NCBI GenBank assembly: GCA_023249935.1 | Contig: JAHFBQ010000015.1 | Coordinates: 1 to 20,020 of the forward strand | Reading direction: 5' to 3' | Length of the DNA: 20,020 nt | Source: a bacterium | GTDB taxonomy: Bacteria > Babelota > Babeliae > Babelales > RVW-14 | Part shown: one piece after another, positions 13,832 through 20,020 of the stretch | Position numbering within the stretch: position 1 is the first letter of the stretch | Layout: each line of letters opens with the position of its first letter | The notes under the pieces: model-generated | Seen by the model: the letters and a program-made list of their open reading frames with translations, nothing else | The model's database searches: none | What the model was told of the DNA's origin: nothing | Made by a program: the position numbers and the translations under genes

Positions 13832-14539
13832 TTACTTAGCAGAATCAAGTCCATCAACTTGTGCAGCACAAAGATCGCTTAATGCGTCTGCTTTAGCATC
13901 GCTGGCACCACGTAAAATTGCTTCACCAGCAAACTGGAAAGCTACTTCTGTCAGAAGCGAGTTGAAGAAGGTACCCATTAATTTTTCTGTGCACTTTTTG
14001 TCTTTATCACAGGCTGCGCCCGGAACTTCTAGGGCGCGATTGATATGCATGAATGTGGTTTCAACGAGCGAAGTAACAATTGCTGTTGAAAGTGCTTGTG
14101 CTGCACGACCTACAAGACGGCTATCAGAAACTTGTGGCATTACTGCACCTAGAGCTTTGCCTTTAAAATAATCTGCGACTTCGCCGGTAACGCCGTGTGT
14201 AAGTTCTACGCTAAAATTTTTCATGAATGCGCCGTCAATCGCCGGAGCTTTTTGCCATGAAGCCTTTGTGGCAACTCGATTAATAACACGAGCAATGCGT
14301 ACTTGGAAAGATTGGTCTTCAATGGCATACGCTATCAAGTTATTAGCTTCTCTTGATAGTTCGCCAAATTGACTTAATCCTGCGTTTAGATCCACAGGTA
14401 CGACTGCTTTTAACATAGCCCCAGCTGTTGTGAGTGAAGCTGTGCAATTTTCTACTTTTTGAAGATCTTCAACGGTGTATGAGAATGCTTGTGATGTAGC
14501 AAGTGCAAATGCCATAGCGAGAGACAATACTCTTTTCAT
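13832..14539 (-). CDS. Exported protein of unknown family, tandem paralog B
   Basis: I do not recognise the family. The 235-residue protein starts with a signal peptide (MKRVLSLAMAFALATSQAFS, cut near residue 20) and then YTVEDLQKVE. The mature part is helical and Ala-rich, with RVATKASWQKAPAIDGAFM and VELTHGVTGEV aligning to RVAAKESWQDAPQLDQEFM and VEFSHGTTLEV in paralog A. It contains a small Cys pair in ACDKDKKC and single Cys residues elsewhere, which could form periplasmic disulfides. A very good promoter precedes it and a hairpin follows it, so it may be expressed more strongly than paralog A. GGG lies 5-6 bases before the ATG. No enzymatic motif is visible. Confidence 0.85.
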   Translation of the reverse strand: MKRVLSLAMAFALATSQAFSYTVEDLQKVENCTASLTTAGAMLKAVVPVDLNAGLSQFGELSREANNLIAYAIEDQSFQVRIARVINRVATKASWQKAPAIDGAFMKNFSVELTHGVTGEVADYFKGKALGAVMPQVSDSRLVGRAAQALSTAIVTSLVETTFMHINRALEVPGAACDKDKKCTEKLMGTFFNSLLTEVAFQFAGEAILRGASDAKADALSDLCAAQVDGLDSAK

Positions 14540-14592
14540 CTGGACCCTTTCTGATACCGAAGGTAAAGAAACTCTCTTGACTAACTTGGCTA

Positions 14593-14621
14593 GGTATAAC
14601 GTAGGAAACTTTCTGTGTCAA
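14593..14621 (-). promoter_or_regulatory. Sigma70-type promoter upstream of paralog B
   Basis: On the minus strand a perfect -35 TTGACA (14616-14621) is followed by a 17-base spacer and the -10 TATACC (14593-14598, 4 of 6). Transcription would start near 14586, giving a leader of about 47 bases before the ATG at 14539. Confidence 0.75.
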
Positions 14622-14780
14622 ATAGACTGATATTCAGGGTGGCAAGAATGTGGATGGGGGCTGCTTTGTTTTGATACTCTGTGGCATGCTTATTGCTTCT
14701 TGGCAATGATTGATGCTGTGGTAGACTATGTAGTCTTCAATACTAGAAATAGATCACGTCTTGGTAAAGGTATCAAAGTT

Positions 14781-17141
14781 ATGAAATTATCGCTTGCGTG
14801 GATTTTTGACCATATTGATGTAGAGCCAGGTTCATGGCGGCAGTTTGATGTAGCCATGATTGCACGGCGATTTAACGAAGTTACGGCTGAGATAGAGCAT
14901 GTAAATAGGCGCTCGCTAGATTTGGACATATTTTTTTTGGCGGTTAAAAACCAGGATATGTGGTCGATTGATGAAACGGGTGCTTCTATAACACTGCCTC
15001 AACGACAAAAAAGTGATTTTATTGATGAAAATCAGCAGCACGTTGCTTACCTTGTGAAAAAAACAGCACAGGGGTATGCCTGGGCCACATTGAACGATTT
15101 TGGTGTAGAGTCTGAAAAGTTTGTTCCTGCTGTCTACGCCCCCGCAACTATGCATAAAGGCGCATGGAAAAAGCTTTGGGAGGTTGAAGACTATATTATT
15201 GAGGTGGACAATAAATCAGTTACTCACCGTCCTGACATGTGGGGTCATCGAGGGTTTGCTCGCGAGATTGCCCCATTCGTCGGTAAAAAATTAAGACCAG
15301 CCTCTCAATTTCTGCAAGATTATACGGTTAAGCGTGTTGCAGGTAATGCTTCTAGTGCAAACGATTCTTCTTTCGTTATCAAGAATGAAGAACCCACGTT
15401 ATGTAAAACTTTTAATGGTTTGGTTGTCTCCTCGATTGAAAACCGTTCCTGTGATATTAAAATTTTAGGCCGGCTCTTGGCGGTTGGTGCGCGTCCGATG
15501 AGTGGCATCGTCGATTTAACCAATTATGTTACGCTTGATTGGGGGCAACCGGTACATGCCTACGATGCAGCAAAAATTACCAATCAAACGGTGAAAATTC
15601 GTAAGGCGGTAGCTGGCGAAGAGTTGCTGTTGCTTGATGGTAACAATATTACTCTTACATCAGAAGATCTTGTTATTGCCGACGATCGCAAGCCAATGTG
15701 TCTTGCCGGTGTTAAGGGCGGAGTTCATGATTCAGTCAGTCCTGCAACGACAGCGCTCTTTTTTGAAGGGGCAAATTTTGAGCCTAGTACCGTGCGACGT
15801 TCAGCGTTACGGCATAAAACGCGTACCGATTCATCGGCTCGATTTGAAAAAACGCTCGATCCTAACCTTGCGCTGGAAGCGGTTCAACGCTTTCTTGCCC
15901 TTGCAAAGGCATCCAATGTGACATTTACAGCAGAACCAAACATTGTGGCGCTTGGTGCTGTGGTGCAGTCAAAAAAAATTATTGTTGAGCATGTGTTTCT
16001 CGAAAAGCGTATGGGTGTTGTGCTTGAACCAGCGCAGATTAAAATGCTGTTAGAGTCGCTTGAATTTGGTGTTGTCTACGATGGGAAGGGTATCTACACT
16101 ATTACCATACCAACGTTCCGATCAAGTAAGGATGTTGCCATACAAGAAGATATTCTTGAAGAAGTGGTGCGTACGTACGGCTTTGCTAAAATTCCTCACG
16201 AGCTGCCAACAATGGCGCGCCGTCCCGTTTCAGTTACTTCGCTCATGCGTCATCGTACGATCAAGCGTTACTTGGTCCACGCCGATAGTTGTGTTGAAAT
16301 GCAAAACTATGCTTTGTTTGACGAGGCATTTTTACGATCTATCGATCTTGAGCAAGAATCGCCAGTGAATCTGATTAATCCAGTGTCGGAAAATTTTGCA
16401 CGCCTCATCACCTCGCTTATTCCTGGGCTTTTAAAAAACGTCATTGAAAATCAGGTACATCAAAATATATTGCGCTTTTTTGAGTCAGGGCGTATTTGGT
16501 CTGAAGTTGATGGCAAGATTGAAGAGCGTAGGTCGTTGGCTGTTTGCGCTGTTGCTAAGCGTACAACGATTGATTTTTATGCGACTAAAGAAGCATTGAC
16601 TGGTTTATTGGTATCACTTGGTTTTGATGAAAATTGTATCACCTGGACACAGGTGAAAACACCCCAATCACCTTGGTACAAGCCATATCAGACAGCTGCC
16701 ATTGCCATTAATGGGCAGGTGATTGGTATTGTTGGAAAGGGGAATCCGTTATTGCTTGCCAAGCTTGGTATGCAAGAGGAAATTGATGCGGCCTTTGCTG
16801 AGATTGATCTAGAGCTTCTTCTTAGCTTAGAGTTGCCGGTAAAACGATTTGTACCGCTACCAAAATATCAAGAAACATTTCTAGATTTCTCGTTCATGGT
16901 GCCGCTTGCAGTGCAAGCCATCACTTTGGCCGAGGAACTTAAAAAAGCATCACCACTTGTACAGCGGGTTGAACTTATCGATTTCTTCGAAAAAGAATCG
17001 TGGGATAATCAGCGATCATTGACCTTTAGAATGTGGGTACTTGATTCTGAGGGCACGGTAGACAAGGCAATGCTTGATAAGGTATGGCAACTGGCAGCAT
17101 CGAGAACTGAAAAGCTTGGTGCAGTACTGCGAACCGCGTAA
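14781..17141 (+). CDS. pheT: Phenylalanyl-tRNA synthetase beta subunit
   Basis: PheT pairs with PheS in the tetrameric class II enzyme that charges tRNA-Phe; it provides editing and tRNA binding. The ATG at 14781 gives MKLSLAWIFDHI, the usual PheT start, and 786 residues. Domains in order: an N-terminal region with a divergent OB-like part (35-135) lacking the HPNADKL signature; DNKSVTHRPDMWGHRGFAREI (143-163); B3/B4 editing region (about 225-400) with SGIVDLTNYV, GQPVHAYD and LAGVKGG; B5 (about 405-480); the catalytic-like core with INPVSENFARL; and FDX-ACB (about 690-786) ending in EKLGAVLR. Upstream DNA is 241 bases free of genes, and pheS is not adjacent. lspA follows after 15 bases. Confidence 0.93.
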   Translation: MKLSLAWIFDHIDVEPGSWRQFDVAMIARRFNEVTAEIEHVNRRSLDLDIFFLAVKNQDMWSIDETGASITLPQRQKSDFIDENQQHVAYLVKKTAQGYAWATLNDFGVESEKFVPAVYAPATMHKGAWKKLWEVEDYIIEVDNKSVTHRPDMWGHRGFAREIAPFVGKKLRPASQFLQDYTVKRVAGNASSANDSSFVIKNEEPTLCKTFNGLVVSSIENRSCDIKILGRLLAVGARPMSGIVDLTNYVTLDWGQPVHAYDAAKITNQTVKIRKAVAGEELLLLDGNNITLTSEDLVIADDRKPMCLAGVKGGVHDSVSPATTALFFEGANFEPSTVRRSALRHKTRTDSSARFEKTLDPNLALEAVQRFLALAKASNVTFTAEPNIVALGAVVQSKKIIVEHVFLEKRMGVVLEPAQIKMLLESLEFGVVYDGKGIYTITIPTFRSSKDVAIQEDILEEVVRTYGFAKIPHELPTMARRPVSVTSLMRHRTIKRYLVHADSCVEMQNYALFDEAFLRSIDLEQESPVNLINPVSENFARLITSLIPGLLKNVIENQVHQNILRFFESGRIWSEVDGKIEERRSLAVCAVAKRTTIDFYATKEALTGLLVSLGFDENCITWTQVKTPQSPWYKPYQTAAIAINGQVIGIVGKGNPLLLAKLGMQEEIDAAFAEIDLELLLSLELPVKRFVPLPKYQETFLDFSFMVPLAVQAITLAEELKKASPLVQRVELIDFFEKESWDNQRSLTFRMWVLDSEGTVDKAMLDKVWQLAASRTEKLGAVLRTA

Positions 17142-17156
17142 CAAAGGATTAAATGA

Positions 17157-17645
17157 ATGAATGCTGCGATAATGCGCTATTTAATTATTTTTGCTAGTAG
17201 CTTTTGGTTGGATCGTTGGACTAAGAATTTGGCGATTAAGTTTTTAAGTCAGGATTCAATAGTGGTGAATAATTGGCTGAACTTTAGCTTGCAGTGGAAT
17301 CGAGGCGTAAGTTTTAGCTTGTTTTCGTTTGACTCTCCATGGGGTGTATTTGGGTTAACGCTTGGCGTTATGGTGGTCATAGTATTATTTGGATTTTACG
17401 CAGTGGGTCAATTTCGTAATGGAAAATTATTGTATGGTGAAACACTGGTCATGGCCGGTGCACTTTCAAATCTAGTTGATCGGTTTAAGCATGGCGCGGT
17501 TGCTGATTTTATAGATTTTCATCTTGGCTCTTGGCACTTTGCGACAGTCAATATTGCTGATGTTTTTATTTTTCTTGGTATTACATGGCTTATGCTTGTG
17601 CAAGTGAAAGAGGTGTATGATGCAAAAATTAAGATCAATCGCTAA
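17157..17645 (+). CDS. lspA: Lipoprotein signal peptidase (signal peptidase II)
   Basis: LspA is an inner-membrane aspartyl protease that removes signal peptides from diacylglyceryl-modified prolipoproteins. The 162-residue protein has four hydrophobic segments and all family blocks: FWLDRWTK (16-23), WNRGVSFSLF (47-56), GALSNLVDRF with VADFIDF (101-121), and FATVNIADVFIFLG (128-141). The catalytic pair is Asp117 and Asp135, spaced 18 residues apart as in the E. coli enzyme. AAGGA lies 8 bases before the ATG at 17157. An overlapping ATG at 17153 is in another frame. It overlaps the next gene by 29 bases, suggesting translational coupling. Its presence implies that the cell makes lipoproteins. 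Confidence 0.96.
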   Translation: MNAAIMRYLIIFASSFWLDRWTKNLAIKFLSQDSIVVNNWLNFSLQWNRGVSFSLFSFDSPWGVFGLTLGVMVVIVLFGFYAVGQFRNGKLLYGETLVMAGALSNLVDRFKHGAVADFIDFHLGSWHFATVNIADVFIFLGITWLMLVQVKEVYDAKIKINR

Positions 17646-18114
17646 TGTTGTCGTAACGCTTGGTCCCGTAGGGTACTTACCGTTTGCTAGTGTGCTTGCT
17701 GCAGCACTCGCAATTCCGCTTGTATATTTTATGGATATGCTGATCTGGGTAATGAATTCACTTTATCCAGGAATCTATATGGTTCTTCTCGTATTTGTAG
17801 CTGCTTTGCTGTTTTTTTCTAGTATGGGAAATGATAAGCAACGGCCGCCGCGCAATGCGTTGGTCGTTACGCATGTTTATGGCATGCTGCTCGTTTTTTC
17901 TGGTATTATGATCAATATAAAATTTTTGGTGACTGGGTATGTCCTTTTCGTGCTGTTAAGCTATGCGTTACCCCGATTGCTTGTGCGTTTTGCAAAAATT
18001 GATTGTACCACCTGGCCGCTATTGCTCAGCTTCTTATTTGTCGATTGTGCGGCAGGGCTTTTCGTTAACTTTATTTTCAGATTCGTGTTTTGGTTGGTGA
18101 CAATGCCAGGATGA
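17617..18114 (+). CDS. PgpA-like membrane protein with catalytic residues lost
   Basis: The 165-residue protein has several membrane segments and aligns in outline with phosphatidylglycerophosphatase A, which makes phosphatidylglycerol from PGP. VTLGPVGYLPFASVLAAALAIP matches the region of GFGSGLSPIVPGTMGSLAAIP in E. coli PgpA, GYVLFVLLSYALPRLLVRF matches GFVIFRILDMWKPWPIRWF, and FVDCAAGLF matches MIDDIVAGV. The acidic residues expected for metal binding are missing: the DE before G is Thr85-His86 (VVTHVYG), the D of ILD is Ser115, and the first D of the DD pair is Val142. It is therefore probably a non-enzymatic relative or a strongly diverged homologue. It starts inside lspA (AAGAGGTG before ATG) and its stop overlaps the comF start by 4 bases. 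Confidence 0.6.
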   Translation: MMQKLRSIANVVVTLGPVGYLPFASVLAAALAIPLVYFMDMLIWVMNSLYPGIYMVLLVFVAALLFFSSMGNDKQRPPRNALVVTHVYGMLLVFSGIMINIKFLVTGYVLFVLLSYALPRLLVRFAKIDCTTWPLLLSFLFVDCAAGLFVNFIFRFVFWLVTMPG

Positions 18115-18785
18115 ATGTACTACAAAATGTTCTTAGAATAATTTATCCAGATCTTTGTTTTGCTTGTCGAGAGCTTGCCTTGCCAGGCGAGGTTTTATGT
18201 TTATCGTGTCTTGGGACTATCAAGCCGGTTGCTTCGCGGCTCTTGCCGCTCAGAAAAAGGCAAACATTGGCTGTCCATGCGCTTGGTGCCTATGATGGTG
18301 CTTTGCATAAATTAGTAGTGGCAAAGTTTCGCCGTAGTTTTCCTACTGCGCAGGCAGCAGGGCGCATCATGGCGCAATTGTTGCCCGAAGATGTGACTGA
18401 TGTTGATTACATTGTGCCGGTGCCGCTGCATTGGTGGCGTTATGCTAATCGTGGCTACAATCAGGCAGTTGAGATGGCCAAGGCGATGAGCCAGGAGTTG
18501 AACATTCCATATCGCCCGCTGCTCATGCGTCGGAAATTTACAAAATTTCAGTATTTACTTTCTCGGGATGATCGTCATAGCAACGTTGCGGATGTGTTCG
18601 CGTTGCGCAAAGATGCGGCCGATGTGGTAGTGGGTGCTCGCATCTTACTTATCGATGATCTTTGTACTACCGGTGTAACTCTACAAGCAGCGGCTAACAC
18701 GTTGCAGCAATTGCAGCCATCAACCATTATCGCTGCCGTTTGTGCGCGGGCGATAGGCCAATCTCGCTCTTCACATTTCCTTTAA
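18111..18785 (+). CDS. comF: ComF-family phosphoribosyltransferase-like protein
   Basis: ComF proteins carry a zinc finger and a type I PRTase fold; in naturally competent bacteria they help single-stranded DNA uptake, while the role elsewhere is unclear. The 224-residue protein has four Cys (16, 19, 30, 33) arranged CFAC and CLSC, then IVPVPLHWWRYANRGYNQAVEMA (101-123), FQYLLSRDDRHSN (147-159), and the PRPP-binding loop ILLIDDLCTTGVTL (178-191). The ATG at 18111 overlaps the preceding stop as ATGA, which fits an operon better than the TTG at 18090. Its last 59 bases overlap the convergent lptC-like gene. No other competence gene is present in the window. Confidence 0.92.
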   Translation: MNVLQNVLRIIYPDLCFACRELALPGEVLCLSCLGTIKPVASRLLPLRKRQTLAVHALGAYDGALHKLVVAKFRRSFPTAQAAGRIMAQLLPEDVTDVDYIVPVPLHWWRYANRGYNQAVEMAKAMSQELNIPYRPLLMRRKFTKFQYLLSRDDRHSNVADVFALRKDAADVVVGARILLIDDLCTTGVTLQAAANTLQQLQPSTIIAAVCARAIGQSRSSHFL

Positions 18786-19116
18786 ACGATAGCTTCTGTG
18801 CTTTAATATCAATCAGCATTTCATCTGCTTGTATGGCCCCTTGTGTATGTTTGATATGAACCGATGATGCGCGTACAATATGGCTGCGCGATATGGTTGC
18901 CAGTGAAGTAGAAATCCCCAGGTCGCCCCAGGGATTTTTAATATAAGATGTACGCATGTTATTGCATGCGAGCAATGCATCATCTTGCATGAGCTTTGCT
19001 TCAAGTGCTGCTGGTATTGGTAAAACCAAGCGATGTGATCGTCTTGTGATAAACCAATAGCCGCCTGTGCTAAGCGGCGCTAGCAAAAGAATAAGAATCA
19101 GTACCTTTTTTTTCAT
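18727..19116 (-). CDS. lptC: LptC-like LPS export protein, short
   Basis: LptC is a bitopic inner-membrane protein that receives LPS from LptB2FG and passes it to LptA. The product has a basic start, one membrane segment (MKKKVLILILLLAPLSTGGYWF), and a beta-rich periplasmic domain with IKHTQGAIQADEMLIDIKAQKLSFKGNVKSEI, the A-x-x-x-x-D...K-x-L-x-F-x-G-x-V pattern shared by LptC and LptA. At 129 residues it is shorter than the usual 180-190. Position after kdsC supports the call, since kdsC-lptC is a common pair. I chose the ATG at 19116; a TTG at 19128 is in frame. It overlaps kdsC by 47 bases, and its 3' end overlaps comF on the other strand, so lptA is not adjacent. Confidence 0.7.
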   Translation of the reverse strand: MKKKVLILILLLAPLSTGGYWFITRRSHRLVLPIPAALEAKLMQDDALLACNNMRTSYIKNPWGDLGISTSLATISRSHIVRASSVHIKHTQGAIQADEMLIDIKAQKLSFKGNVKSEIGLSPAHKRQR

Positions 19117-19711
19117 AGCTAGTTTCAAGTGCCTTTTGAATCAAATGTTGAGCAATATGTTTGCCTTGTACATACAAGATCAAATCGAGAATATGACGCA
19201 ATGCGCTACCAGCACCGGCATTAGCGGGTGATACGCAGTCAGCAATCGGTTGAAGATAAAAAATCCCGTTACTTGGCATTGCAAAGAAGATATCAGAATC
19301 GGCTTCTTTTACTGCAGCATCAAGGCAGTCATCACCAAACACCAATGTTTGTTTTGATGTAAAACCAGTAATCGATTGTAGTTTCTGTACAGAAACTCTC
19401 TTATCTTTAGCTCCAAGCACAATAAGTTCATCTGGGATGCGTAGTTTTCTAGCACGAGAAACAATCGATGCGCCGGCATTACCACTTAGAAACGCAACTT
19501 GAATATTGCTTTCTATGGCCAAGCGGATGGCGTAGCCGTCTTGTGGTGAGTACATGCGATCTCCTTCGCCATCGGCATCAAAATGTACGGTGCCATCGGT
19601 AAGAGATCCATCAACATCGGTGATTACAAAGCTAATATTTTTTAAACGCTCAACAAGTGCTTTGTTGCTGAGTGTAGACTTAAACCAATTTAAATGTGTT
19701 ATGTATGACAT
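19070..19711 (-). CDS. kdsC: 3-deoxy-D-manno-octulosonate 8-phosphate phosphatase (KdsC, HAD family)
   Basis: KdsC removes phosphate from KDO 8-phosphate on the way to CMP-KDO and LPS. The 213-residue protein has HAD motif I DVDGSLTDG (32-40, Asp32 nucleophile and Asp34), the KdsC-type stretch YSPQDGYAIRLAIESNIQVAFLSGN (54-78), conserved K in GAKDKR, and motif III FGDDCLDAAV (125-134). There is no large cap domain, as expected for the C0 subclass. The usual TGR of motif II is SGN, a mild change. The C-terminus is about 30 residues longer than typical. AAAGGA precedes the ATG, and lptC starts within its end. Other C0 phosphatases are possible, but the lptC neighbour favours KdsC. Confidence 0.85.
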   Translation of the reverse strand: MSYITHLNWFKSTLSNKALVERLKNISFVITDVDGSLTDGTVHFDADGEGDRMYSPQDGYAIRLAIESNIQVAFLSGNAGASIVSRARKLRIPDELIVLGAKDKRVSVQKLQSITGFTSKQTLVFGDDCLDAAVKEADSDIFFAMPSNGIFYLQPIADCVSPANAGAGSALRHILDLILYVQGKHIAQHLIQKALETSYEKKGTDSYSFASAA

Positions 19712-19766
19712 TCTATTTATCCTTTAATTTGTCATCTTGGTCTCTATATCGAGATTTATTACGACT

Positions 19767-19794
19767 AAAAAAGCGCCACTAGTCAGTCGGCGCT
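19767..19794 (-). terminator. Terminator after the HAD phosphatase gene
   Basis: On the minus strand AGCGCC and ACT pair with AGT and GGCGCT across a 4-base loop with one bulged base, followed by six T residues. It lies 27 bases after the stop at 19821 and before the kdsC leader. Confidence 0.75.
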
Positions 19795-19820
19795 AATTCA
19801 TATTCACATAGAATTTTGAA

Positions 19821-20020
19821 TTAAAGAAGTACTTTTTTCAGAGCATCAACTGCTTCATGGTACGTATCGATTGCAGCGTGTGCATGGTCGAGAAGGTGAT
19901 GATTGTTTGGTCCTTTGACCGCGATACATTTCATGCCCGCTGCTTTAGCTGCTTGGAAGCCATAGATAGAATCTTCAAAGACAATGCATTCTTCTGGTTT
20001 AACGCCAAGCTGGTTTGCTA
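19821..20020 (-). CDS. HAD phosphatase, beta-phosphoglucomutase-like, C-terminal fragment
   Basis: Only the last 65 codons are in the window; the gene continues past the right edge. The fragment reads ANQLGVKPEECIVFEDSIYG, then FQAAKAAGMKCIAVKGPN and ends DALKKVLL. The VFEDS-x-x-G-x-x-A-x-x-AGM block is motif IV of HAD subfamily IA phosphatases (beta-phosphoglucomutase, YqaB, phosphoglycolate phosphatase type). The substrate cannot be read from this part. Motifs I-III lie outside the window. Confidence 0.85.
   Translation of the reverse strand, partial: ANQLGVKPEECIVFEDSIYGFQAAKAAGMKCIAVKGPNNHHLLDHAHAAIDTYHEAVDALKKVLL

Noticed and set aside
14700..14780. Longer pheT starting at an upstream TTG
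   Set aside because: The standard PheT N-terminus begins at the ATG at 14781; the extra 27 residues have no family match.

Overview
The window reads as part of a compact chromosome of a Gram-negative, probably host-dependent bacterium. Evidence for an outer membrane with LPS is kdsC and lptC; evidence for walled division is ftsQ, ftsA and ftsZ. Genes are tightly packed, with 4-base start/stop overlaps and convergent genes whose 3' ends overlap. Several genes look eukaryote-like: a dCK/dGK-type deoxynucleoside kinase and an HDAC11-type deacetylase. Together with many signal-peptide proteins of unknown family, this resembles intracellular lineages such as Dependentiae (TM6). That placement is inference from gene content only. 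I see no tRNA, rRNA, CRISPR array, insertion sequence or phage gene, and no gene-free stretch above 300 bases.

Layout: 1-2751 (+) holds the 3' part of valS, ybeY and a small exported protein. 2699-3391 (-) is the deoxynucleoside kinase, transcribed from a good promoter that lies between it and a SpoU/RlmB rRNA methyltransferase (3519-4256, +). 4381-7756 (+) is ftsQ-ftsA-ftsZ, closed by a strong terminator. 7854-9101 (+) encodes an exported protein of Asn/Gly/Thr repeats, probably a beta-solenoid.

9175-12826 (-) is the most striking part: a three-gene operon, in transcription order an HDAC11-like deacetylase, a NADAR (YbiA-like) enzyme and a microbial-type poly(ADP-ribose) glycohydrolase. All three begin with a signal peptide. 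The last two, although unrelated in their catalytic domains, share the same C-terminal module: hydrophobic segment, basic SF-GR stretch, and PARLTV-x-x-QTT near the end. The deacetylase carries a related hydrophobic segment near its N-terminus. This looks like an exported set of enzymes that remove acyl and ADP-ribose modifications, with a common anchoring or sorting tail.

13059-14539 (-) is a pair of tandem paralogous exported proteins of unknown family. A sigma70-type promoter lies before the first, a terminator-like hairpin sits between them, and the second has a possible frameshifted 3' end. 14781-18785 (+) is a housekeeping operon, pheT-lspA-(degenerate pgpA-like)-comF, with overlapping genes. 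18727-19711 (-) is kdsC-lptC (envelope LPS), and 19821-20020 (-) is the end of a HAD phosphatase of the beta-phosphoglucomutase type.
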